A stretch of DNA of 64,000 nt, taken from the NCBI RefSeq assembly GCF_016806125.1, contig NZ_CP047166.1:1612001-1676000 (forward strand), given 5' to 3'. The notes under the pieces were generated by a model, which saw only the letters and a list, made by a program, of their open reading frames with translations, was not told the DNA's origin and did no database searches. The stretch's first letter is position 1. Each line of letters begins with the position of its first letter. The position numbers and the translations under genes are program-made. This document shows, in pieces, positions 1 to 10,709 of this stretch. Source of the stretch: Ponticoccus alexandrii (GTDB taxonomy: Bacteria > Pseudomonadota > Alphaproteobacteria > Rhodobacterales > Rhodobacteraceae).

Positions 1-313
1 CCATCCGGACCAGCGCGTCATAGACGGCGGAATCGCCGTGCGGGTGGTAGCGGCCCATGACGTCACCGACGGCGGTGGCGCATTTGCGGTAGGGTTTCGA
101 CCGGGTCTGGCCGTTCTCCCACAGCGTATAAAGGATGCGACGATGCACAGGTTTCAGGCCGTCGCGCAGGTCGGGAATCGCACGGCTGACGATGACGCTC
201 ATCGCGTAGTCGAGGTAGCTCGACTTCATCTCGTCTTCGATGGAGATCGAGGGCCCCACCGGCTTGCGGCGAATTTCGTCTTCGTTCTCAGGGGGTTCTG
301 GCGTATCGCTCAC
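1..313 (-). CDS. gyrA: DNA gyrase subunit A, N-terminal part (cut by window edge)
   Basis: This encodes the first 104 residues of the GyrA breakage-reunion subunit of DNA gyrase, a type II topoisomerase that supercoils the chromosome. The translation contains SLDYAMSVI-like ([17 protein letters not shown]) and [18 protein letters not shown], both hallmarks of GyrA. The Ser and Asp at the usual quinolone-resistance positions are wild type. I chose the GTG at 313 because it is the only start in frame just before the conserved region; upstream there is no ATG in this frame and only a weak ribosome binding site. The catalytic tyrosine and the rest of the gene lie outside the window. Confidence 0.95.
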   Translation of the reverse strand, partial: MSDTPEPPENEDEIRRKPVGPSISIEDEMKSSYLDYAMSVIVSRAIPDLRDGLKPVHRRILYTLWENGQTRSKPYRKCATAVGDVMGRYHPHGDSAVYDALVRM

Positions 314-502
314 GTCGTGGGCCTGTCTGTTGTTCTGCCATATCTTGTTGGCCGAACTATATCAGATGCAGGATATGGGGTGCAATGGCAGCCCCGGCCT
401 CGTGGCTGGCAGCCAGTGCCATGGGTGGCTAACACACTGTTTTTGTTGAAAAGTTAACCGCCGCGCGGCAGCCTGATAGAACAGGCAGCAACAGGTGACA
501 AG

Positions 503-772
503 ATGCAGATGACAGAAACCGAAATGATGTTGAAAGGCTACGGGCTGACGACGGCGGAATTCTTCTACCGGATGCCGGATTATACCCATGTTCTCAATAC
601 CTTCGTCTGGCAGGACTATGACATCGCCCCGGACCATCCGCGGTTGTTCGAGTTTATCGACTACTGGAAGGAGGAAATAGAGGGACCGTTGCACTCGGTC
701 CGCTTCACCCACCGCAAGATGATCTCTCCGGGCGAGTGGCGCAACGTGGTGGGGGAGTTCACTTACCACTGA
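503..772 (+). CDS. Usg family protein
   Basis: A small soluble protein of 89 residues matching the Usg family of alphaproteobacteria (named from a gene near trp/pur loci; function unknown). Features are an Asp/Glu/aromatic-rich body with a LTTAEFFYRMPDY stretch and a conserved tail around the Trp in PGEWRNV. The start at 503 follows AGGTGACAAG; a second in-frame ATG at 509 (MTETEMM) is an alternative. It stands alone, divergent from gyrA and convergent with the penicillin-binding protein gene. Confidence 0.8.
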   Translation: MQMTETEMMLKGYGLTTAEFFYRMPDYTHVLNTFVWQDYDIAPDHPRLFEFIDYWKEEIEGPLHSVRFTHRKMISPGEWRNVVGEFTYH

Positions 773-801
773 CGACCGGGGACCGCACCCGGGCAAAACA
801 A

Positions 802-828
802 AAGCGCCCCGCCGCAGGGCGGGACGCC
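802..828 (-). terminator. Intrinsic terminator of the class A PBP gene
   Basis: Read on the minus strand, a GC-rich stem (GCGTCCCGCC against GGCGGGGCGC, one unpaired base) is followed by TTTTGTTTT. It lies about 45 bases after the stop of the penicillin-binding protein gene and faces the end of usg. Confidence 0.8.
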
Positions 829-869
829 AGTGAAGGAAGGTGGCTCTGGAATGGCCACCACCAAAGATA

Positions 870-3146
870 TCACCGCAACAGGTCGTCGGTGCAAAGCTGC
901 CTCGGGCCACCGCCGTAGGGCTGGTAGGTGCAATCCGAGGCGCGGAAGGACCGGAAGGCCCGGTCGCAGGCGCGGACGTTGCACTGGTTTGCAGTAGGGC
1001 CTGCATCTGCAATCGACTGGATGACGATCTCGCGGACAGAGGCGTTGTCGCTGGTGCGCAGACGCTCTTGCAGGGCGGCGCGCAGCGGGGCGACGTCGCG
1101 CTCTGTCAAGACACCGTTGTCCTCCAGCCGGGCCAGCGCGGCGCCGAGCGCGTCGTTCTGGCGGGGTTCGACGAAGGCCACCGCGCCTTCCTCACCCACG
1201 CGCCGCTTGGGCCGGACGTCGGCAAGCTCTTCCGGCAGATCGGCGGCGCTGGCGACCATGGCGTCGTCGGGCAGCTTGGGCGCCTGCTGCGCCGCACGCT
1301 GGAAATCCGCCCAGATCTCGGCGGGCAGGGCGCCGCCCGTCACCTCGTCCATCGGGCTGTTGTCGTCGTTGCCAACCCAGACGCCCACGATCAGGTCGCC
1401 GGTCCAGCCGACGAACAGCGCGTCGCGGAAGTTCTGGCTGGTGCCGGTCTTGCCCACGGCACCCGGCACCTCGGCCACGGCGCTGCCGGTGCCGTCGGTG
1501 ACGACGCCCCGCAGCATTGCGGCCATGGCGTCGCGATGCGCCAGCAGCTCCGCCGTGCGGCCCGACGGCTCCGGCAGGTCCCAGTCGAAGGGGTAGTACC
1601 CACGGTCGGCCCCGGCGGTGATGCCCTCGACGAAATGCGCCTTGAAGGGCGCGCGACCGGTGGCGATGGCGCCATAGGCTTCGGTTAGGTCGAGCAGCGA
1701 GAGGCCGGAGGCGCCGAGCGCCAGCGACGGCGTTTCCGACAGCTCTTCGTTCACGCCCAGCAGGCGCGCCGTCTCGGCCACCTTGTCGATACCGATGTCC
1801 ATGGCCATGTTCACCGTCGCGGCGTTCAGCGACCGGGCGAAAGCGCTGGCCAGCGTGACATCGCCGTGGAAGCGACCGTCGAAGTTCTCGGGCGCGTAGC
1901 CGTCGATATCGACCGGCCGGTCCGAGATACGGCTGTCGGGCGTGTACCCTTCGGCCAGCGCGGTGAGGTAGACGAAGGTCTTGAAGGTCGAGCCGGGCTG
2001 GCGCTGTGCCTGCGTGGCCCGGTTGAACTGGCTGGCGTCGTAATCCTTGCCGCCGACCAGTGCCACCACCCCGCCGTCGGGGCGCAGCGCGACGAGGGCA
2101 CCCTCGGTTGGCAGGCCCGCAAGATGCGACTGTACGGCGTTTTCGGCAATGCGCTGCAACTGCGGGTCCAGCGTGGTGCGCAGAGATTGCGGGTTGGTGA
2201 AGCGCTCGGCAAAGGTCTCGGCCTGTCCCTTGACTACATCTGCGAACCAGCCGCCATAAGGGCTGTTGTCGTTTCTTGCGGGGCGCATGACCATCAGTTC
2301 GGCCTGCGCGGCATTCGCCTCTGCGTCGTCGATCATGCCGGCGCGGTGCATCAACCGGATCACCAGCTGGCCCCGGCTGCGCGCGGCTTCGGCGTCGCTG
2401 CGCAGGTTCAGAACGGAAGGCGCCTTGATCCCGGCTGCGAGAATGGCGCTTTCCGCCAGCGTCAGGTCTTCGACGGGCTTGCCGAAGTAGACCTGCGCGG
2501 CGCTTTTCACGCCGTAGGCGCCGCTGCCCAGGTAGATCCGGTTGAGATACATCTCGAGGATTTCGTCCTTGCTGTGACTGGCCTCCATCTCGCGGGTCAG
2601 AAGCGCCTCGTGCAGCTTGCGGCTGTAGGTGCGTTCGGGGGCGAGGTAGGTGATCTTGACCAGCTGCTGGCTGATGGTGCTGCCGCCCTGCACGATCCGG
2701 CCTGCCGTGGCATTGGCCCACAGGGCGCGCGAGATCGAGCGGAAGTCGAGCCCGCCGTGGCTGTGAAAGCGCTGGTCCTCGATTGCGATGACCGCCTGTT
2801 CAAGGTGGTCTGGTATACGGTCGAGGGGGGCGTGATCGGCGTGGCGCTGACCGCCGGTAAACAGCGGCGCGCCGCCGCTATCCTCCATCCGGATCGGTTG
2901 CGCGCGCAGCGCTTCGAGATCGTCGAGGTCGTCCAGAGAGGCGACCGCCACGGTGCCTGCGGCGGCGCTGAGGACGAGGACAGAGGTGGCGGCCAGCGCG
3001 GCGCGCGCTTTCCAGCCAGAGCGCGACAGGTGGCCCGTGGCCTTTCCCAGCAGCCTGCGTGCCACCCGTTTAAGGCGTTTGGCCCGGGGGCGCTGCGCGG
3101 CAGAGGTGTGATTGTGCTGGCTGGACGGCGCGTCGTGGCTGTGCAT
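870..3146 (-). CDS. Class A penicillin-binding protein (transglycosylase/transpeptidase)
   Basis: A bifunctional peptidoglycan synthase of 758 residues, anchored in the inner membrane with its enzyme domains in the periplasm. A basic cytoplasmic tail is followed by one membrane span (about 47-70). The GT51 glycosyltransferase domain shows EDQRFHSHGG (123-132) and GGSTISQQ (154-161). The transpeptidase domain shows the nucleophile motif S386-T-F-K389, SLN (439-441) and K566-T-G. The start at 3146 follows GAGGGAG; the open frame extends further upstream without a comparable site. Odd feature: the last 37 residues carry four cysteines and an FRSF..CTYQPYGG..C pattern like the BA14K family. The type (PBP1a, PBP1b or PBP1c) is not assigned. 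Confidence 0.93.
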   Translation of the reverse strand: MHSHDAPSSQHNHTSAAQRPRAKRLKRVARRLLGKATGHLSRSGWKARAALAATSVLVLSAAAGTVAVASLDDLDDLEALRAQPIRMEDSGGAPLFTGGQRHADHAPLDRIPDHLEQAVIAIEDQRFHSHGGLDFRSISRALWANATAGRIVQGGSTISQQLVKITYLAPERTYSRKLHEALLTREMEASHSKDEILEMYLNRIYLGSGAYGVKSAAQVYFGKPVEDLTLAESAILAAGIKAPSVLNLRSDAEAARSRGQLVIRLMHRAGMIDDAEANAAQAELMVMRPARNDNSPYGGWFADVVKGQAETFAERFTNPQSLRTTLDPQLQRIAENAVQSHLAGLPTEGALVALRPDGGVVALVGGKDYDASQFNRATQAQRQPGSTFKTFVYLTALAEGYTPDSRISDRPVDIDGYAPENFDGRFHGDVTLASAFARSLNAATVNMAMDIGIDKVAETARLLGVNEELSETPSLALGASGLSLLDLTEAYGAIATGRAPFKAHFVEGITAGADRGYYPFDWDLPEPSGRTAELLAHRDAMAAMLRGVVTDGTGSAVAEVPGAVGKTGTSQNFRDALFVGWTGDLIVGVWVGNDDNSPMDEVTGGALPAEIWADFQRAAQQAPKLPDDAMVASAADLPEELADVRPKRRVGEEGAVAFVEPRQNDALGAALARLEDNGVLTERDVAPLRAALQERLRTSDNASVREIVIQSIADAGPTANQCNVRACDRAFRSFRASDCTYQPYGGGPRQLCTDDLLR

Positions 3147-3311
3147 GTGGGTCTCCCTCGTCGGAAGGTCAATGCACCATGGCCGATCCTGTTCCCGCCC
3201 TAGGCACGGATCGATCACGATTTCTCGCGGTTGCGGGCGATTTCTTCACAAGATGCACCGCCCAAGGGTCGAATGCGCGCCGCAAATGCCTTTGCGGGAT
3301 CAACGCGAAAA

Positions 3312-3334
3312 CGCCCCCGGTATGTCCGGGGGCG
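3312..3334 (-). terminator. Terminator downstream of the SYLF lipoprotein gene
   Basis: On the minus strand a 9-bp perfect stem (CGCCCCCGG/CCGGGGGCG, 5-base loop) is followed by TTTTCGC, about 50 bases after the stop of the SYLF gene. Confidence 0.75.
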
Positions 3335-3385
3335 ATCCATGGGCCTTCGGGGCCGAAGCGAATGGTCCGGGGCGCCCGACCGCGC

Positions 3386-3940
3386 TCAGGGAATGATGCG
3401 GGTGTATTTCACGCCTTCGAGGGTCGCACCGACGCGCAGGCCACTTTGTCCGAAGATCACCGCGATCACCGGAGCCAGCGAGGTCGTGGTCTCGGCCGAC
3501 AGGGTGCCGCCCTTTTCCGGGGTCGCGTAAAGGATGTTCGCGCCCGCCGCGTAGCCGCCCGAGCGGCGGAAGGTTTCCAGCGCGTCCTGCGTCATGAAGA
3601 ACAGGACATGCGCGTATTGCTGCGCGCCGATCTGCAGGCCGCCGCTGGCCTTGACCATCGAGTAGTAATCGACCGTCGCACCGCCGACCCGCAGTGCGCC
3701 GCTGCCATAGGCGCCGCCCAGCCCCAGCCCGGCCTCGGTCACCAGTGGCATGACCAGAAGGCCCGCCGCCTTGGCGCCCAGATCGCGGGTGCCGGGGTAG
3801 TTGCTGTACATCTGCGACAGCGTCGAATCCACGCGCGCGTCGATTTTTGCCGCGCCCGATCCGCCTATGCCGTTCACGCAGGCGCCCGTCAGCAGCGTGG
3901 CGCCAAGGCCCATGGCCACAGTTCGTCTGTTGAATGTCAT
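3386..3940 (-). CDS. SYLF/Ysc84-domain lipoprotein
   Basis: A 184-residue protein of the SYLF (Ysc84, lipid-binding) family, here probably envelope-attached. The N-terminus has RR, a hydrophobic stretch and a lipobox-like TGAC with Cys21, so lipid modification is likely. The body has the family pattern: a long helix with many small residues, GLLVMPLV..AGLGLGGAYGSGAL, DYYSMVKASGGLQIGAQ, and a C-terminal VGATLEGVKYT. Bacterial members have no settled role. The ATG at 3940 is used because it begins the signal sequence; an upstream in-frame ATG at 4015 would add 25 residues without signal character. It stands alone, upstream of no co-directional partner. Confidence 0.82.
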   Translation of the reverse strand: MTFNRRTVAMGLGATLLTGACVNGIGGSGAAKIDARVDSTLSQMYSNYPGTRDLGAKAAGLLVMPLVTEAGLGLGGAYGSGALRVGGATVDYYSMVKASGGLQIGAQQYAHVLFFMTQDALETFRRSGGYAAGANILYATPEKGGTLSAETTTSLAPVIAVIFGQSGLRVGATLEGVKYTRIIP

Positions 3941-4205
3941 TGTCCGCTCGTCCTTGCCGATGCCTCTGGTTCCGGCTGTGCCGCCGGTTGGTGGCGATCT
4001 TACGCCTGTGGACAAGGCTTGTCACCGCCGATTGTGGAGGATCGGCAGCGAACCGCTAAGGATAGGAGGCCATGGGGCTTGACAGTATGGCGCCTGCACC
4101 CGGCAAAGCCGGACGACGGCAGAGGGGCCGCGCCCGGATTCGGTATTCAGGACGCGCCCCGCGCGTCGGGTCGGCCTGCCGCCCCGTGGCGCGGGCAGAT
4201 CCCTT

Positions 4206-6142
<1,937 letters not shown>

Positions 6143-6148
6143 CCAGCG

Positions 6149-6217
6149 TTAGGGTTCAGGGGTGCGTGTGGGGTACGCATCGGCGCACGCGGCGGCCTGC
6201 GCGTATTCCAGCGGCAT
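6149..6217 (-). other. In-frame 22-codon start segment of ectD ending in TAA
   Basis: The ATG at 6217 follows AAGGAGATCACA and opens a 22-codon frame ending at TAA 6149-6151. It lies in the same reading frame as ectD, and its last residues (DAYPTRTPEP) resemble the N-terminal YPTR/YPSR segment of EctD proteins. It is either the detached first part of ectD (nonsense mutation) or a short coupled leader peptide. Confidence 0.7.
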
Positions 6218-6417
6218 TGTGATCTCCTTCGGTTTTGGTTGTATTGCGGGTCCGGAAACGGCCCGACACCCGGTCCACGCCCGGGTGGGGGGTTCGGTTC
6301 CAAAATCAATCGAACTGATCGCGGGTTTGTTCCGGGTCGGGGCGCGTCGGCGCGTAGCCCCTATGCAATCGCGCAAGTGCGGGCTAGAAACCCGGAAAAT
6401 AGCAGGGGCCCGGGCAC

Positions 6418-6939
6418 GTGGATTGGTACAGCACCGTATTCGAAGTGATCGACATGCGATCCTTCTCGAGCCTGTGGTTCTGGATCGTGCTGGCGGTTTT
6501 CTGGTCCTCGACCAGCCACTGGGTGCTGGGTGTGCCCTTCGACATGGTCGGCCGCGCCCGGCGCGCGGGCGGGCAGGCAGCACGCGATCTGGAAGACCTC
6601 GCGCGGATCAACTGCAACCGGCTGCTGTTCATCGTCGAGGAATCCGGTCTCTGGCTGGCGGCCATCGTGCCGGCCATCCTCGTGGGGCTTGGGCTGCTGG
6701 GGTTCTGGTACCGGATAGAGCTGGCGCAGGCGCTGTTCCTGCTGGCCTTCCCGATGACTTTCGTGGGCCTGCTGAGCATCGCCTCGGCGCGCCGCATCCG
6801 GGGCGGCGAAAGCGAAGGCGAGGCGCTTTGTCGGCGCCTGCGCATCCACCGGTTACTGACGCAGTTCATCGGGATGATTGCCATCTTCGTGACAGCGCTC
6901 TGGGGGATGTACCAGAACCTCTCGGCGCATGTCCTCTGA
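6418..6939 (+). CDS. Conserved membrane protein, function unknown
   Basis: A 173-residue protein starting at GTG 6418 after AGGGGCCC. It has about four membrane spans: 18-40 (WFWIVLAVFWSS), about 78-100 (LWLAAIVPAILVGLGLLGFW), about 105-120, and 145-165 near the end. The loop between spans 1 and 2 is rich in Arg (GRARRAGGQAARDLED). I do not recognise an enzyme motif. Proteins with this N-terminus seem typical of Rhodobacteraceae by recollection, not checked. It diverges from ectD across about 200 bases. Confidence 0.7.
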   Translation: MDWYSTVFEVIDMRSFSSLWFWIVLAVFWSSTSHWVLGVPFDMVGRARRAGGQAARDLEDLARINCNRLLFIVEESGLWLAAIVPAILVGLGLLGFWYRIELAQALFLLAFPMTFVGLLSIASARRIRGGESEGEALCRRLRIHRLLTQFIGMIAIFVTALWGMYQNLSAHVL

Positions 6940-7244
6940 CCGGGCGTGATCCTAAGGAGTGCTTCCGCACGCTCTTTTGAAGTGCGCGGCGGCGTGACAT
7001 GCCGGGTCCGGCGCCGGCGCTGCATGGGCCGAAAGCGCGTCTGGCTTCCCAATTCACCAGAACGAAGAGTGTCGGGCGGTGCGCGTCAGGCAGTGGACGG
7101 GCGCCCCATGGTGTCGGGCGCGCCCTGTTCGGCCTGGATGCCGGACGGGCAGGCATCCCCGACCGGGCATGCCTGCGGTCCTGCGTGACCATCACGAGGG
7201 CGCGGTGAGGCCTGGACCCGATATGTGGTTTCAGGCCCGGTCTG
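6940..7244. other. Intergenic stretch with one hairpin
   Basis: No convincing gene in about 305 bases between a rightward membrane protein and the leftward livM. The only clear structure is a perfect 8-bp stem, GCAGGCAT (7149-7156) with ATGCCTGC (7169-7176), which lacks a T-run on either strand and may be a weak bidirectional terminator for the two convergent genes. Confidence 0.5.
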
Positions 7245-8537
7245 TCAGCGTTCCGGCAGCAGCCCGCGCGGGCTGAAGCGCAGGACCACCAGCAGGATCA
7301 CCCCCATGGTCAGAAGCCGCATGTGCTGGACGCTGTCGCGCAGGTGCTCCTTGAGGAACGAGCCATCGGGCAGGGGCTGCGTCAGCGCGGTCATGAAGCT
7401 GGGGCCCAGCACCTCGACCTGCACCCAGAGGAACCAGATCAGGAAACCGCCCAGCACCGCGCCGAGGTTGTTGCCAGAGCCGCCGACGATCACCATGACC
7501 CAGATCAGGAAGGTGTAGCGCAGCGGTTGGTAGGAGGTCGGGATCAAGAGGCCGTCCAGCGTCGTCATCATGGCGCCCGCGATGCCGCAGATCGCAGAGC
7601 CCAGCACGAAGACCTGCAGGTGGCGGAAGGTCACGTCCTTGCCCATGGCGCGGGCCGAAACCTCGTTGTCGCGGATCGCCCGCATCATCCGACCCCAGGG
7701 GCTGTTGAGCGCCAGTTGCGCCAGCACCAGGAGCACGATCAGGACGGCGGCGAACATCAGCCCGTAGCTGATCTTGACGTAGAGCGTCGAGGCAGAGACC
7801 GGGTCGAGCCCGAAGCTGGCGGCCTTTTCGATGAAGCCGGGGTCGGTCTGCAGGTCGATCTCACGCGGGACGGGGCGGGGCAGGCCGTTGACGTTCTTGA
7901 CCCCGCGCGACAGCCATTCCTCGTTCTTGAGGATGGCGATGATGATTTCCGAGATGCCCAGCGTCGCGATGGCAAGGTAGTCGGAACGCAGTCCCAGCGC
8001 GGTCTTGCCGATGATCCAGGCCGCGCCCGCCGCCAGCAGGCCGCCGACGAACCACGAGAAGACCACCGGCAGGCCGAGACCGCCGAGAAAGCCGGTGCCC
8101 GCCGGATCGACCGCCTCGATGGCGTCGACCGCCGGGTCGCGCACCATGCGATAGAGCACGAAGCCGACGATCAGGATGGCGATGACCAGCCATTTGTTGC
8201 GGGTGCGCTTCCACGCCAGCACGGTCGCGGTCATGACCGCTGCGCCCAAAACCAGCGCCCCGATGGCGCGCAGCCCGCCCGCCGACCATGCGTCGGGCAC
8301 CGGGGCGACCGAGGTCAGCACGACGGCGAGGCCACCAAGGGCCACGAAGCCCATGACTCCCACATTGAACAGCCCGGCGATGCCCCATTGCAGGTTCACG
8401 CCCAGCGACATGATTGCGCTGACCAGCCCCATGTTCAGGATCACCAGAGCCAGGTCCCAGCCCTGGAGGATGCCGGTACCGACGATCAGCAGAGCCACGA
8501 GGCCGAAGAGTATGAATGTACGGACGGTCGGCTTCAT
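7245..8537 (-). CDS. livM: Branched-chain amino-acid-type ABC transporter permease (LivM family)
   Basis: The second inner-membrane permease of a high-affinity ABC uptake system, pairing with the LivH-type protein encoded just before it (ATGA overlap at 8534-8537). The 430-residue protein has about ten hydrophobic segments and the LivM signatures GLRSDYLAIATLGISEI and SPWGRMMRAIRDNE, the latter being the loop that contacts the ATPases. It is longer than many LivM proteins because of an insert near residues 90-165. The substrate could be another amino acid or an amide; the sequence does not decide. Confidence 0.88.
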   Translation of the reverse strand: MKPTVRTFILFGLVALLIVGTGILQGWDLALVILNMGLVSAIMSLGVNLQWGIAGLFNVGVMGFVALGGLAVVLTSVAPVPDAWSAGGLRAIGALVLGAAVMTATVLAWKRTRNKWLVIAILIVGFVLYRMVRDPAVDAIEAVDPAGTGFLGGLGLPVVFSWFVGGLLAAGAAWIIGKTALGLRSDYLAIATLGISEIIIAILKNEEWLSRGVKNVNGLPRPVPREIDLQTDPGFIEKAASFGLDPVSASTLYVKISYGLMFAAVLIVLLVLAQLALNSPWGRMMRAIRDNEVSARAMGKDVTFRHLQVFVLGSAICGIAGAMMTTLDGLLIPTSYQPLRYTFLIWVMVIVGGSGNNLGAVLGGFLIWFLWVQVEVLGPSFMTALTQPLPDGSFLKEHLRDSVQHMRLLTMGVILLVVLRFSPRGLLPER

Positions 8538-9544
8538 ACGGATTTCCCCTTGAAGAGGCCGGTGGGCTTGAACAGCAGCACCACGACGAGGATGACGAAA
8601 CTGACCGCGAATTTATACTCGGTCGCCATCAGTTGCAGCAGGCTGTCCGGGGCGAGGGCTTCGGGCAGGGCGTAGCCCAGCACCTTCTTCCACGCATAGG
8701 TGACCGCGACCTCGGAGAAGGCGATGACAAAGCCGCCCGCGATGGCGCCAAGCGGCGAACCGAGGCCGCCGACAATGGCCGAGGCGAAGATCGGCAGCAG
8801 CAGCTGGAAGTAGGTGAAGGGCTTGTAGCTCTTGTCGAGACCGTAGAGCACGCCCGCCACGGTGATCAGCGCGGCGACTATGAGCCACGTCACCTGCACC
8901 ACGCGTTCGGGGTTGATGCCGGACAGCAGCGCCAGATCCTCGTTGTCGGAATAGGCGCGCATGGACTTGCCGGTGCGGGTCTTGTTCAGGAACCAGAAGA
9001 GCAGGGCGACGACGATGATCGCGGTGACGACGGTGATGCCCTGCGTGGTCTTGATCGCCAGCCCCTCGGCGAGGCCAGTGCTTTCCTTGAACTCGCGGGC
9101 GTTGATGATGAAGCGCTCGCCATCGGCGAAGAATTGGTCGTCGGCGCCCAGAACGAAGCGGGTGAGCCCGTTGTAGATGAACATCACCCCGATCGAGACG
9201 ATCACGAAGACCACCGGCTTGGCCTTCTGCGCCCGGTAGAACCGGTAGACCGTGCGGTCGGTGATCAGCACCAGCGCGGCGGTGGCGGCGATCCCGAAGG
9301 GAATGGCCAGCAGCGCCGTGGGCAACGGCCCGAGCGAAATGCCCATCGACTGGAACCACCAGGTCACGAGGATCACCGACATGGTCCCGAAGGCCATGGT
9401 GTCCCCATGCGCGAAGTTCGAGAAACGCAGGATCCCGTAGATCAGCGTTACCCCCAGCGCACCCAGTGCCAGCTGCGAGCCATAGGCAATCGCAGGCACC
9501 AGCACGAAGTTCGACAGCGCCACGATGGCGTTCAGAAAGTCCAT
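8534..9544 (-). CDS. livH: Branched-chain amino-acid-type ABC transporter permease (LivH family)
   Basis: The first inner-membrane permease of the liv-type importer, 336 residues with about eight membrane spans. LivH signatures are GLNFAHG-like FSNFAHGDTMAFG near the N-terminus, NNLTDRTVYRFYR-like LITDRTVYRFYR, and GKSMRAYSDNEDLALLSGI, the coupling loop. The C-terminal GGLGSPLGAIAGG is also typical. It overlaps livM by four bases, which implies translational coupling. Upstream, on the same strand, are three small secreted-protein genes and then the ATPase genes. Confidence 0.88.
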   Translation of the reverse strand: MDFLNAIVALSNFVLVPAIAYGSQLALGALGVTLIYGILRFSNFAHGDTMAFGTMSVILVTWWFQSMGISLGPLPTALLAIPFGIAATAALVLITDRTVYRFYRAQKAKPVVFVIVSIGVMFIYNGLTRFVLGADDQFFADGERFIINAREFKESTGLAEGLAIKTTQGITVVTAIIVVALLFWFLNKTRTGKSMRAYSDNEDLALLSGINPERVVQVTWLIVAALITVAGVLYGLDKSYKPFTYFQLLLPIFASAIVGGLGSPLGAIAGGFVIAFSEVAVTYAWKKVLGYALPEALAPDSLLQLMATEYKFAVSFVILVVVLLFKPTGLFKGKSV

Positions 9545-9581
9545 CCTTGTCCCATCCCCGCCCGGGTCTTTCCCGGGTTCT

Positions 9582-9965
9582 TCATTCTGCGGTTATCTTG
9601 CACGTTCCGTGATAGGTCACGACCGTGAGGTCCTTTGCGAAATGCACGCTCAGCTTGGCATAGCCGTTGTCGGCATTCGACATCATGTAACTGGCATTGG
9701 CGTCGGTGGCGGTGACCACCAGCACGTCGTTGACAATCTTGGCCTCGCCCTGCGCATCCCCGGTGCCGAGGTGGAGTGTGGCCTCACCCGGCATGGTGCG
9801 CGGAATGTCGAGGTCATGGCCGAACTGCGCGAAGGTGCAGGCCTCTTCCTCGAAACACTCCGAGATGTATTCGCAGATCATGGTCGAAGCGCCCTGTTGC
9901 TCGATCACCTGAGCGCCTGCGGCACTTGCCGCCAGAACCAGACCCGCGGCCCATCCGTTTCTCAT
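9582..9965 (-). CDS. Small secreted protein 3 of the liv cluster
   Basis: A 127-residue protein with a short signal peptide (about 1-18, cleaved near AGAQ). The mature part has several cysteines, two in CEYISECFEEEAC and one close to the end in HGTCKI, so disulfides in the periplasm are likely. Its middle part ATLHLGTGDAQGEAKI resembles ATLHLQSTDVDGEMTI of the gene at 10338, and all three small proteins end with a G-x-C motif. I read them as diverged paralogues. Function unknown; position inside a transporter operon suggests a role with that transporter, which is inference. Confidence 0.72.
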   Translation of the reverse strand: MRNGWAAGLVLAASAAGAQVIEQQGASTMICEYISECFEEEACTFAQFGHDLDIPRTMPGEATLHLGTGDAQGEAKIVNDVLVVTATDANASYMMSNADNGYAKLSVHFAKDLTVVTYHGTCKITAE

Positions 9966-9966
9966 G

Positions 9967-10341
9967 TCACGTCTCCTCGCATCGTCCCGTCCACTCGACT
10001 GCGCCCCGTGTCAGCCGCGCCGTGCCGTCGGGGGCCTTGGTCAGCATCAGCCCCTCGGCGCCGCGGTGAAAGCCGCGCCAGCCGTCGTCGGTCAGCAGCG
10101 CCTCGGCATCGAAGCGGTCATCCACCATGGTCACCTGCGCCGTCCAGCGCCGCTGCGGCTCTCCGCTGGCCACCGGATCGGACAGGACGGCGGGGTCCAG
10201 AACCATCCGCAGGTCCAGCGCTCCGCAATCGCCCTGCAACTGGCAGGACCAGGTTTCCATCGCGGCGGCCTCACCGGCCAGAAGCCCGGCCACCAGGGCG
10301 AGGCTGGCGCCTCCGTATGTCCGACCCGGGGCGATGGTCAC
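9967..10341 (-). CDS. Small secreted protein 2 of the liv cluster
   Basis: A 124-residue protein with an N-terminal hydrophobic segment (about 9-27, AGLLAGEAAA) that should direct export. The mature part carries Cys in WSCQLQGDCGAL and a final WTGRCEE, plus DGTARLT, which parallels the layout of the neighbouring small proteins. It overlaps the upstream gene by four bases (ATGA at 10338-10341) and lies one base from the next one, so all three are co-translated. No known domain recognised. Confidence 0.7.
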   Translation of the reverse strand: MTIAPGRTYGGASLALVAGLLAGEAAAMETWSCQLQGDCGALDLRMVLDPAVLSDPVASGEPQRRWTAQVTMVDDRFDAEALLTDDGWRGFHRGAEGLMLTKAPDGTARLTRGAVEWTGRCEET

Positions 10342-10706
10342 GGGCCCGGGTCGCAGTGGCCGATGGCCTGCATCACCGCGAGGTGCTCGTTCTGCATCAC
10401 CCGGTGGACGGTCAGCGCAAGCTGACCGCGCGGGCTCAGCGTCAGGATCGTCATCTCTCCGTCCACGTCGGTCGATTGCAGATGCAGGGTCGCGGTGGCT
10501 ACGCCCGGGGCGGGCACCATGGCAAGCGCCTCGCCGGCCACGGTCACGTCATAGCCGTCCTGCGTCGCCGTGATCACCACCGGCATGTCGTCCGCGGACT
10601 GGCAGGTGCCGTCCGAACAGAAGGTCCTGATCGTGCAGTCGCGCGCCAGCGCCGGAGAGGCGAGGGCGAAGGCGGCCGCCGTCAGGATCGCAAGACGCAT
10701 CGCCAC
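10338..10706 (-). CDS. Small secreted protein 1 of the liv cluster
   Basis: A 122-residue protein with a clear signal peptide (1-21, ALASPALA|RD). The mature part starts with CTIRTFCSDGTC and ends with AIGHCDPGP, again a Cys-rich start and a terminal G-x-C. ATLHLQSTDVDGEMTILTLSPRGQ is the segment most similar to the third protein. It follows livF by three bases. No function is known to me; it could bind ligand or the binding protein in the periplasm. Confidence 0.7.
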   Translation of the reverse strand: MAMRLAILTAAAFALASPALARDCTIRTFCSDGTCQSADDMPVVITATQDGYDVTVAGEALAMVPAPGVATATLHLQSTDVDGEMTILTLSPRGQLALTVHRVMQNEHLAVMQAIGHCDPGP

Positions 10707-10709
10707 CCC

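Noticed and set aside
4079-4084. TTGACA as a possible -35 box on the plus strand
   Set aside because: No matching -10 sequence at 16-18 bases and no rightward gene follows; the neighbours on both sides read leftward.
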